9,983 nucleotides of DNA from an uncultured Anaerolineae bacterium (GTDB taxonomy: Bacteria > Chloroflexota > Anaerolineae > Anaerolineales > UBA11858), in NCBI GenBank assembly GCA_937893815.1, contig CALCSH010000143.1, forward strand, positions 1-9,983, read 5' to 3'. A program made the position numbers and the translations under genes. The notes beneath the pieces were generated by a model. That model was not told the DNA's origin and ran no database searches. It saw only the letters and a list, made by a program, of their open reading frames with translations. Numbering within the stretch: the stretch's first letter is position 1; each line of letters opens with the position of its first letter. Positions 1 to 6,895 of the stretch are shown one piece after another.

Positions 1-2
1 CT

Positions 3-194
3 GTTCTATGCGTGCTAATCTCCCTCTCGCTGTCTGACAACATTTGCGCGCTCACGACCAGCACACAACGGCCCAGTATTCCCGTGTTTGGCTATACGCA
101 TATCGGGGCGGATGGTAATCATCTCGTGGACGGAGCCGGGAACCTGCCGCATTCAACCTGGGTGGATATTGCGCTGGACGGAATTCCAATGTGA
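3..194 (+). pseudogene. Upstream piece of the FG-GAP-like gene, cut by an in-frame TGA
   Basis: This reading frame is open from the left edge of the window and ends at TGA 192-194. It is in exactly the same frame as the coding region that resumes after the stop. From about position 55 on, the translation (IPVFGYTHIGADGNHLVDG..., then STWVDIALDGIPM) reads like beta-propeller or secreted repeat protein and runs naturally into LAAVTDGNSSLW after the stop. A Trp codon (TGG) changed to TGA would explain the break. Other genes here (the nucleosidase, LiaF-like and PspC genes) end in TGA, so TGA is a normal stop in this genome and genome-wide recoding is unlikely. The first 50 bases look less convincingly coding, and the true start lies off the window or is unclear. 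A sequencing or assembly error is an equally good explanation. Confidence 0.5.
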
Positions 195-203
195 CTGGCA
201 GCC

Positions 204-1244
204 GTGACCGACGGAAATTCCAGCCTTTGGGCAGCGGTGCTCGCCGATGGCCGCGTGGTGGCTTTCCGCGTCAGCGCCGAGGGAGCAGAACCCATTTCCA
301 TTGCGCCGAATCAACTCTCGCCTTCCGCGCCGCCGATGCTTGTCTGGGATGAAGAAGAACTTCGTCTCTTCGCATCCACACTGGAAAACGCATCTCCCCT
401 CACTCATGCAATCCAGGTTCAAGAGAAAACCGTCTTTATTGACCGCACAGGCGATTTGCATGTCGACGATCAGATATTGGCGGTGAACGCCATGCCAGAT
501 GCGCGCCTGCTGCACGATGAACTTGGGCGCGTGCTGTTTTTGAGCGGGCCAACGGAGGTTTACGATCACGGCGTGCTCGGTGATGCACTGGAAGCGACAC
601 AGATCAGCCTGGTCGAAACGTTGCCCGAAGTACACAATCTGCGCACAATTGAAATTCCTGCGGGGCAGGTGATCGAAGGAATCGCACCGATTTGGGCTGA
701 CCTGAATGGTGATGGCCAGCGCGAGATTATTGTGACTCTCAGCAATTCCACGCAAGGCGCTCAACTGGCAGTATTTGACGAAATGGGGACTCTTATCGGC
801 CTCAGCGAACCGATTGGGCAAGGTTATCGCTGGCGGCACCAGATTGCGGTGGCTCCCTTTGGGCCGCATGGAGAGATTGAGCTGGTAACCGTTCTCACCC
901 CTCACCTGGGCGGCGTGGTGGAATTCTTCCGCTTGGAGGAAAATCGGCTGGAAATTACAGCGCGATTGGGTGGATTTACTTCGCATGTAATTGGCACGCG
1001 CAATCTGGATATGGCAATAGCAGGCGATTTTGATGGGGATGGGCACCTGGAATTGCTGATTCCAAATCAGGCGCGCACCGAGTTGGGGGCGCTCCAACGA
1101 AACGGAGATGGAGCATCCGTTATATGGCGATTGCCGCTCGATGGAGTACTAAGCAGCAATCTCGGTTCGGCGACTTCAAAAGATGGAAAACTATGGGTTG
1201 GGGCTGGGCGCGAAGATGGCGTTTTGCGGGTATGGCTTCCTTAA
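204..1244 (+). CDS. FG-GAP/VCBS-repeat-like beta-propeller protein (C-terminal part)
   Basis: The 346 residues contain two acidic calcium-loop-like motifs of the FG-GAP/VCBS kind: DLNGDGQREI at residues 166-175 and DFDGDGHLEL at 275-284. Each is followed by a hydrophobic strand (IIV, LLIP), and the surrounding sequence is blade-like (GAQLAVFDEMGTLIG, GGVVEFFRLEENRLEI, KLWVGAGREDGVLRVWLP). Proteins of this family form extracytoplasmic beta-propellers for binding or display; no enzymatic motif is seen. GTG 204 is only the first start codon after an in-frame TGA, and no Shine-Dalgarno sequence precedes it. The native protein therefore very likely began upstream, and this is the distal part of a broken or mis-sequenced gene. 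No signal peptide is visible in this piece. It ends 13 bp from the end of the convergent diguanylate cyclase gene, with no room for a strong terminator hairpin. The specific function is unknown. Confidence 0.7.
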   Translation: MTDGNSSLWAAVLADGRVVAFRVSAEGAEPISIAPNQLSPSAPPMLVWDEEELRLFASTLENASPLTHAIQVQEKTVFIDRTGDLHVDDQILAVNAMPDARLLHDELGRVLFLSGPTEVYDHGVLGDALEATQISLVETLPEVHNLRTIEIPAGQVIEGIAPIWADLNGDGQREIIVTLSNSTQGAQLAVFDEMGTLIGLSEPIGQGYRWRHQIAVAPFGPHGEIELVTVLTPHLGGVVEFFRLEENRLEITARLGGFTSHVIGTRNLDMAIAGDFDGDGHLELLIPNQARTELGALQRNGDGASVIWRLPLDGVLSSNLGSATSKDGKLWVGAGREDGVLRVWLP

Positions 1245-1257
1245 TTTCACCAACGGT

Positions 1258-4200
1258 TTAGCCATACGAACGCACACAATTCCGCCCCGCCTGTTTAGCG
1301 GCGTATAATGCGGAATCGGCGCGATCCAGCAGCGTTGCCAGATCAGGAAGATCGGGAGTAAGTTCTGCGACCCCCAGGCTTATGGTCACACTTGCGCCGC
1401 CTTCCGATGTGGCAAATACTTGGGCGGCCACCCAAAGACGCAGGCGATCGGCTGTAGCGATCGCTTCGGCAAGTTCGGTTGTGGGCAATATGATCGCAAA
1501 TTCTTCACCACCATAACGGCCAACGATATCAAATTCGCGAACGCTCAGACGACACCCTTGCGCCAACTCGCTCAAGACGGTATCCCCAAGTGCATGGCCG
1601 TAGGTATCGTTAATGGTTTTAAATTGATCGATATCGAGCATAATGACCGATAACGGATGTTGGTACCGGCGCGCTCTTTCGATTTCAATACGGCCAAGCT
1701 CGAAGAAACGCCGACGATTATTAATGCCAGTCAGGCTATCGGTCGTTGCCAGCCATTGGATCTCTTCAAACAGGCGCGCATTTTCGATAGCGATGGCAGT
1801 CTGATTGGCAATTGTTTCTAGCAAACTCACTTCATGCAGCGTAAAATCAGCTTGATCATAACGATTCGTCACCGTTAACGTGCCTAATACTTCACCGCGG
1901 TAGAGTAATGGCACCGTAATAATTGCGCCACACTTTAACCGAATTCGTTGTCGTTGTGCATCTACACCCATGCGCGGGTCTACTGAACCTTTTGGCGACA
2001 ACGCTGGTTTAAGTTCTTTCAGCACCCACCTGCATAAACCTTCTTCCCAAAACATGTTCTTGATATCCTGATCCGAAATGGAATCGGCTCCAGCTCCACC
2101 TTTGACGATTTTTTGAATATCATCAATCGATTCTGTCACGGTAATCAATATGACTTTATCTGCAGGCAACGCCTTGGCAACACTTTCCACCAAATTTGAA
2201 AGTAATTCATTCAAATTTTCTGTGTGGATTAGTGAGCGGGCGATATTATAGAGCATCTGGGTTTCAGCTAGTGTGGATTGGGTTTTTTCAAATAGCTGGG
2301 CATTATCCACGGCAATCGCCACATGGGCGGCAAAAGCAGTTACCAACCGTTTATGTGACTCGGTATAGAAGTGGGGCACTTTACTATCTACAGCTAGCAT
2401 ACCGATCACTCGGTCACGCACAATAAGCGGTGCTCCCAACCAGGAATAGATATGATCATGCGGATGCTCTTTAAACGGAGCATATTGATGGCGAGTATCA
2501 TCGATAATAATTGCCTTGCGCTGTTGTACTACCAACGTATTCGGGTTGTTTCCGGGAATTGGGAAACAAACCCCGCGAACCATTTCCAGATCATCCCAAC
2601 CGCGCCCTCCAACAATTTCGAGCACATCATCTCGCAACAACTGCACGGAAGCGCTATCATACGGAACCACACGTTCCAATTCCACGAGAATGCGCTCAAT
2701 GGCTTCATCCTGTCGCAGGGTTGCAGCAACAACTGCTCCGGCCTGACGCAGTGTTTCGGCTTCTTCCCTAAGGCTGCGTTCTGCAGAAAACAAACGCGCG
2801 TGTTCCAGTGCCAATGCGGCACGCTCCGCAAAAACGGATATTAATCGTTCATCTTCCGCGCTAAACGCATTTATTGATTTACTTTGAATATCGATCACGC
2901 CGATAACGCGACTGCCAATTTTTAATGGGATTGCCAATTCTGAACGAGCATCTTTCCAACGCGGCGTATAATCTGTCTTATTCGGAACATCCGGCATATT
3001 CGTCATTTTCCCCAGCCGAATCGCCGCGGCCACACTTCCAAGTCCATCGAGTCTGATTTTATTCTCCGAAGCTTCAGTCGCGTATGGCCCCATAATCGCA
3101 ATTTGTGTCAGGTCATCACCAGTTTCATTCAGCAATAGCAAGCTACAATTGGATTGTCCGAATTCCCCCAAAATGGTTTTTACAATTGTTTTGCCTAATT
3201 CTTCCAAAACGGGAGCACTGCTAAAAAACAATGTTTCTGAGGCGCGATACAATCGATTCAACTCCAGATTTCGCTCTTTGAGAGTCGCTTCGGATGCGCG
3301 CAGTGAAGCGGTGCGGCGGGCCACTTTTCGTTCCAATTCTGTGGCATGTTCCTGTATTTGCTCATAGAGGCGCGCTTTGTGAATAGACATGGCCGCATAA
3401 CTGGCCAAAGTAGAAAACAAATCGCAATCGGCTTGATTAAAATCACCATTTTTTTTGTTTATGGCAGTGATCACGCCAATCGGTCTGCCATCAACTGATA
3501 ATGGAGCAACGAGGAGTGAATGAGTTTGTATCTCTGTGACCCGATCAATTTCCCCAAAATGATCGACATCCTGGGACACGTCTGCAATAAATTCCGCCTG
3601 GCCGGTTTTTAACACACGTGAAACGACCCCTTTCCCAGGAGGAATGCGCAAGCCAACAATATCATCCACGGAGGCGCGAAAAACCAATTCCCCTGTATCC
3701 CAGTCCGGCATGAGCACGGAACAACTCGATGCATCGAGCAATTCAACAGCCTGCTCAACGATCAGTCGCAATAAATCGTCAACGCCATGTGGCGAGGATA
3801 TAGCCACACTAATCTGATGCAAAGTTTCAAGCTGGGCAAGTTTATCGGCTAGCGATTTTTGAGTTTCAACCCTTTCCGTCACATCGCGGATCGAAGCAAT
3901 GATATAAAACCCATCTTTTATCGGAACAGGCTTCAACTCTATATCCGCATTGAATTTACCACCATCTTTGCGTAAACCGCTGTAATTCAAACCCGAGTTC
4001 ATGTTACGGGACTGAGGGTTTTGATTATATTGGTCGAGCTGGTTTTGGTGAGATTCTCTTAGTGCAATCGGAATCAGGAATTCCACCGGTTGTCCAATCA
4101 ATTCACTGGCGGAATAGCCGAATAATTTTTCGGTTTTCTGGTTTACAGCCTGAATAATGCTGTGCTGATCAATAATCAGCAGAGCTTCTGGCATAGCTTC

Positions 4201-4281
4201 CAAGAGGAATTGATGAGAAAGTATTTCTTTCAAGAGATAATCTCTAGACTCGTTAGTTTCTTTTTGGGGCAATCTTACCAC
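1258..4281 (-). CDS. PAS-GAF(x4)-GGDEF sensor diguanylate cyclase
   Basis: This 1007-residue protein is predicted to make cyclic di-GMP from two GTP in the cytoplasm; no TM segment or signal peptide is visible. Domains in order are a PAS/PAC domain at about 22-138 (typical NQKTEKLFGYSASELIG), GAF1 at about 150-300, a coiled coil at about 300-350, GAF2 at about 352-495, GAF3 at about 515-660, GAF4 at about 675-835, and GGDEF at about 842-1005. The GGDEF domain has the signature RYGGEEF with GGEEF at 924-928, the metal-site LDID at 882-885, and an inhibitory I-site RxxD (R915-D918) exactly five residues before GGEEF. It is therefore probably active and subject to product inhibition. The four GAF domains suggest integration of several small-molecule or redox signals; ligands cannot be read from sequence. 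GTG 4281 is chosen because an in-frame TGA lies a few codons upstream; the next in-frame ATG is codon 30, inside the PAS domain. No Shine-Dalgarno is visible. The gene is divergent from the class III cyclase. Confidence 0.93.
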   Translation of the reverse strand: MVRLPQKETNESRDYLLKEILSHQFLLEAMPEALLIIDQHSIIQAVNQKTEKLFGYSASELIGQPVEFLIPIALRESHQNQLDQYNQNPQSRNMNSGLNYSGLRKDGGKFNADIELKPVPIKDGFYIIASIRDVTERVETQKSLADKLAQLETLHQISVAISSPHGVDDLLRLIVEQAVELLDASSCSVLMPDWDTGELVFRASVDDIVGLRIPPGKGVVSRVLKTGQAEFIADVSQDVDHFGEIDRVTEIQTHSLLVAPLSVDGRPIGVITAINKKNGDFNQADCDLFSTLASYAAMSIHKARLYEQIQEHATELERKVARRTASLRASEATLKERNLELNRLYRASETLFFSSAPVLEELGKTIVKTILGEFGQSNCSLLLLNETGDDLTQIAIMGPYATEASENKIRLDGLGSVAAAIRLGKMTNMPDVPNKTDYTPRWKDARSELAIPLKIGSRVIGVIDIQSKSINAFSAEDERLISVFAERAALALEHARLFSAERSLREEAETLRQAGAVVAATLRQDEAIERILVELERVVPYDSASVQLLRDDVLEIVGGRGWDDLEMVRGVCFPIPGNNPNTLVVQQRKAIIIDDTRHQYAPFKEHPHDHIYSWLGAPLIVRDRVIGMLAVDSKVPHFYTESHKRLVTAFAAHVAIAVDNAQLFEKTQSTLAETQMLYNIARSLIHTENLNELLSNLVESVAKALPADKVILITVTESIDDIQKIVKGGAGADSISDQDIKNMFWEEGLCRWVLKELKPALSPKGSVDPRMGVDAQRQRIRLKCGAIITVPLLYRGEVLGTLTVTNRYDQADFTLHEVSLLETIANQTAIAIENARLFEEIQWLATTDSLTGINNRRRFFELGRIEIERARRYQHPLSVIMLDIDQFKTINDTYGHALGDTVLSELAQGCRLSVREFDIVGRYGGEEFAIILPTTELAEAIATADRLRLWVAAQVFATSEGGASVTISLGVAELTPDLPDLATLLDRADSALYAAKQAGRNCVRSYG

Positions 4282-4288
4282 ATTGGGC

Positions 4289-4300
4289 AGATTTAAATCT
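4289..4300. promoter_or_regulatory. 12-bp perfect palindrome AGATTTAAATCT before the GGDEF start
   Basis: AGATTTAAATCT is an exact 12-bp palindrome, lying 7 bp upstream of the GTG start (4281) of the diguanylate cyclase gene. The position fits an operator for a dimeric regulator, or a small hairpin hiding the translation start. It sits where a Shine-Dalgarno sequence would be expected. A palindrome this AT-rich can also arise by chance, and no cognate regulator is in the window. Confidence 0.3.
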
Positions 4301-4352
4301 AATCAGGCGAAAGGGCCTCTAGGAACTGCCGTGAGAAACCCAGAATAAAATG

Positions 4353-4385
4353 GGGTGTGTGGGGCTACACCCTCAACACACACCC
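4353..4385 (-). promoter_or_regulatory. Hairpin, possible attenuator or terminator in the GGDEF leader
   Basis: GGGTGTGTG (4353-4361) and CACACACCC (4377-4385) form a perfect 9-bp stem. Inside it, GGG 4362-4364 can pair with CCC 4370-4372 around a CTACA loop. Read on the minus strand, the stem is followed by a short T-rich run (CATTTTATTCT), which resembles an intrinsic terminator within the leader of the diguanylate cyclase mRNA. The T run is interrupted, so termination would be weak. The segment ACACCC at 4367-4372 could alternatively pair with 4353-4358, giving a competing fold. An operator role is equally possible. Confidence 0.4.
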
Positions 4386-4460
4386 ACTCTTTCGGCTTCC
4401 TTTGGTTCGATGTGGAGCAGTTACTAATAATAAATATATGTAGGAGACAGCAAAACAAGA

Positions 4461-4466
4461 TACAAT
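4461..4466 (+). promoter_or_regulatory. Possible -10 box (TACAAT) of the class III cyclase gene
   Basis: TACAAT differs from the consensus TATAAT by one base and lies 8 bp before the ATG at 4475. With normal spacing, transcription would start at or within a base or two of the ATG, giving a leaderless mRNA. That would agree with the lack of a Shine-Dalgarno sequence at the proper distance: TAGGAG at 4441-4446 is 28 bp away from the ATG. No clear -35 element is visible at 4436-4444. Confidence 0.35.
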
Positions 4467-4474
4467 AATCCTAT

Positions 4475-6889
4475 ATGAAAGTACTACTGTTGCAATCCGA
4501 TCCTGCGTTTGCACACCCACTCGCCAAAATATTCGAGCAACGCGGAGATGATGTTTCAATCATTTCCGACTTCGACCGCGCGATCGAGCTTGTCGAAACT
4601 GCAAATGCTAATCTCGTGATCCTCGATCTGCACTTGCCTGAAGATATTCTGACCACTTTGCTTAATGAATTCCAGCGAAATTCAACCACAAAACTGATGA
4701 TTTCTGTTCGATACCCTGATTTGGAACGCGAATTAGCGGTAAAAAAACACTATGTTGGAACCTTTCTTCGCGCACCATACAACCGGGCATGGATCGAAGA
4801 AATTCTGACCAAAACGGAATTACCTCACGATGATACAGATCTCTCTGGCAGGAGCATTCAGGCGATGCTACCCAAAATTCGCCTGCCGGTTCGGATGCAG
4901 ATCATTCTGCCATATCTCTTGCTCGCCCTGTTGCTGGCAATGGGAGCTGGTTATCTGATCAGTCGCGTGGCTTTGGATACAATCGAAAACCGGTTCGTGA
5001 ACAATCTCATCGAAGTGGGCCAACTGACCTCCGCATGGATGGTAGAGGAAGAAAACAGCCGCCTGGAAACCTTGCGATTGCTGACATTTACCGAAGGCCT
5101 GGCAGATGCTATTCGCCAACAGGATGCTGAGCGTTTACGCAGCCTGACGTTGGGGCTGGCTGTCAATAATCAAGAGGAAGCGATCACCATACTAAACGCC
5201 GATGGCACATCGTTGCTCTCACTGCGACATATCGCTAATAGTGGCCCGGAATCGTTTGTTTACGCAAAGGGAGAAACCGGTTTCACTCACTACAGTTTTA
5301 TTCAAAAAGTTCTAAACTTGGAAAGCGATGCCCAGGGAGATAAATTTGCAGGTTTAGTGCAAGAAGATTCCGTCAGTTATTTCTATGTCGCAGGGCCGGT
5401 AAAAGACACGGAAGGCCAGATTATCGGGGTTGTTTTAGTTGGACGGTCAGTTCCTACCCTGGTGTGGGAAACGCGCGCGAACCTTCTCGGGGAACAGAAC
5501 ACGCTTGCCCATATATCGATATACACAATGACAGGGCAATCGCTGAATTCCACTCTGCTCGAGAATGATCGTACTCTTCCGGAAGATTTAGTAGCTCTCA
5601 TCTTGAGTCAGCAAGATCAAGAGAGTCTTCTGCGCCCGATCACAATGGCAGGGATTCGCTATCGAGAGATTGTTGGCCCCTGGGAGGTGCGCGGCGGAGA
5701 CGACATCGGGTTGATCGGTGTTTCGTTGGCCGAACATTATCTCGTGCAGCCAAGTGCAATCACTCAGCTACAAATCTTTATTATTGCAACCCTCGGCTTT
5801 TTGCTCATCATCATTACGGGCATATTCCTGGCCGGTAAAATTACTAACCCCCTCAAACAAGTTGTAAAAGCTGCCGCGGATGTCAGCCTGGGCAAGCTCG
5901 ACACTAGCATTGAGCCACAAGGCAGCAATGAATTAACTTTCTTGGCACATGCGTTCAACTACATGATTTCGCATTTGCGCGAAGGAGAAATTTATCGCGA
6001 TCTCCTCGGGCGCGCAATTTCTCCCCAAGTGCGGGAGCAACTCCGGGGCGCATTGGCCTCTGGCAATTTAAAGTTGGAGGGCCAAAGAACTGTTGCTACG
6101 GTGATGATTACCGATATTCGCAAATTCACTGTAATTGCAGAAAACGAATCGCCCACCACGGTACTGGAATGGCTCAATCAGTACTATGGGGAATTAGTTC
6201 CTCTTATTATTGATCAAGATGGGGTTACCAATGAATTCGCCGGGGATTCACTGATGGCATTCTTCGGAGTTTTGCCGGTTCCTTTGCCCTCGTCAGAAAG
6301 TGCCTTTCAAGCCTGCCGTGCCGCAGTAAACATGATCGAGGCGATTGAGGTGATGAACGAACAGCGCCAAGCCCGCGGTGAACCTACCTTGATCACAGGT
6401 ATCGGAATCAACACAGGGGATGTTGCTGCCGGAGGTATGGGCACTTCCAGCCGAATACACTATACAATTATTGGTGACACGGTCAATGTATCACAGCGCC
6501 TAGAAGATCTTACCCGGCAAACTGGTGAAACCAGTGCCCTAATCAGTCAGCAAACCTTCGATGCGTTGGGTGAATATCAATCTCAATTTGATTTTATTCC
6601 GATGGGCAAACATATCTTTAAGGGAAAATCGGAACCCATTACAGTTTATCGTATCTTCAAACAATTTTCGGAAGCGATCAGCTCTCAAAGTTCGCAGCGC
6701 ATGAATATTAATCAGGCAACCCGCAAAGAACTCACTCAGGTAAAAGGAATCAACACAAAAAGGGCAGAGACAATTTTGCAATTCCGTAATTCAAATGGCG
6801 ATTTTTCCACAATCCATGATTTGACTCACGTGCATGGTATTGGCAAAACTCTGATGGAACGCTTGAAACTACACTTTTGGGTCTCGTAG
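4475..6889 (+). CDS. Membrane class III nucleotidyl cyclase with receiver-like N terminus and C-terminal ComEA-type HhH domain
   Basis: This 804-residue protein is predicted to convert ATP or GTP to a 3',5'-cyclic nucleotide at the inner face of the membrane. Residues 1-113 resemble a response-regulator receiver: D51 in LVILDLHLP is the likely phospho-acceptor, but the usual Lys is Arg (FLRAP, R99) and only one acidic residue (D9) stands at the metal pocket. TM1 is at about 143-162, followed by an extracytoplasmic Cache-like sensor at about 165-425, TM2 at about 432-453, HAMP at about 454-505, and the cyclase domain at about 535-710. Catalytic residues are visible: metal ligands D547 and D591, ribose Asn N671 and transition-state Arg R675. 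The purine-selecting positions hold E587 and T664, so the substrate is uncertain. Residues 743-804 form a ComEA-like pair of helix-hairpin-helix motifs (VKGIN at 756-760, VHGIG at 786-790), normally DNA-binding. An in-frame TAA at 4466 fixes the start. The next gene begins 6 bp downstream. Confidence 0.93.
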   Translation: MKVLLLQSDPAFAHPLAKIFEQRGDDVSIISDFDRAIELVETANANLVILDLHLPEDILTTLLNEFQRNSTTKLMISVRYPDLERELAVKKHYVGTFLRAPYNRAWIEEILTKTELPHDDTDLSGRSIQAMLPKIRLPVRMQIILPYLLLALLLAMGAGYLISRVALDTIENRFVNNLIEVGQLTSAWMVEEENSRLETLRLLTFTEGLADAIRQQDAERLRSLTLGLAVNNQEEAITILNADGTSLLSLRHIANSGPESFVYAKGETGFTHYSFIQKVLNLESDAQGDKFAGLVQEDSVSYFYVAGPVKDTEGQIIGVVLVGRSVPTLVWETRANLLGEQNTLAHISIYTMTGQSLNSTLLENDRTLPEDLVALILSQQDQESLLRPITMAGIRYREIVGPWEVRGGDDIGLIGVSLAEHYLVQPSAITQLQIFIIATLGFLLIIITGIFLAGKITNPLKQVVKAAADVSLGKLDTSIEPQGSNELTFLAHAFNYMISHLREGEIYRDLLGRAISPQVREQLRGALASGNLKLEGQRTVATVMITDIRKFTVIAENESPTTVLEWLNQYYGELVPLIIDQDGVTNEFAGDSLMAFFGVLPVPLPSSESAFQACRAAVNMIEAIEVMNEQRQARGEPTLITGIGINTGDVAAGGMGTSSRIHYTIIGDTVNVSQRLEDLTRQTGETSALISQQTFDALGEYQSQFDFIPMGKHIFKGKSEPITVYRIFKQFSEAISSQSSQRMNINQATRKELTQVKGINTKRAETILQFRNSNGDFSTIHDLTHVHGIGKTLMERLKLHFWVS

Positions 6890-6895
6890 AAAGTC

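Larger units (their letters stand above)
4282..4474. promoter_or_regulatory. Divergent intergenic control region between the two cyclase genes
   Basis: This 193-bp non-coding stretch must carry the promoters of both the diguanylate cyclase (leftward) and the class III cyclase (rightward). It contains an AT-rich segment at 4421-4440, a TACAAT box at 4461-4466, a strong inverted repeat at 4353-4385, and a 12-bp perfect palindrome at 4289-4300. I see no good match to a -35 box for either direction, so promoter assignment is tentative. I also looked for a recognisable cyclic di-GMP riboswitch pattern and did not find one by eye. Confidence 0.6.

Noticed and set aside
192..194. TGA as selenocysteine or as a Trp codon in a variant code
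   Set aside because: No selenoprotein context or insertion hairpin is evident, and three other genes in the window end with TGA.
153..1097. A 314-residue open frame on the minus strand opposite the FG-GAP-like gene
   Set aside because: Its translation is rich in Arg, His, Cys and Gln with no domain pattern, while the plus strand shows two clear DxDGDG-type motifs. It is a shadow frame.
6701..6889. A separate 62-residue HhH protein starting at an internal ATG (6701)
   Set aside because: No Shine-Dalgarno precedes it and the frame is continuous with the cyclase without a stop, so a fused domain is the simpler reading.
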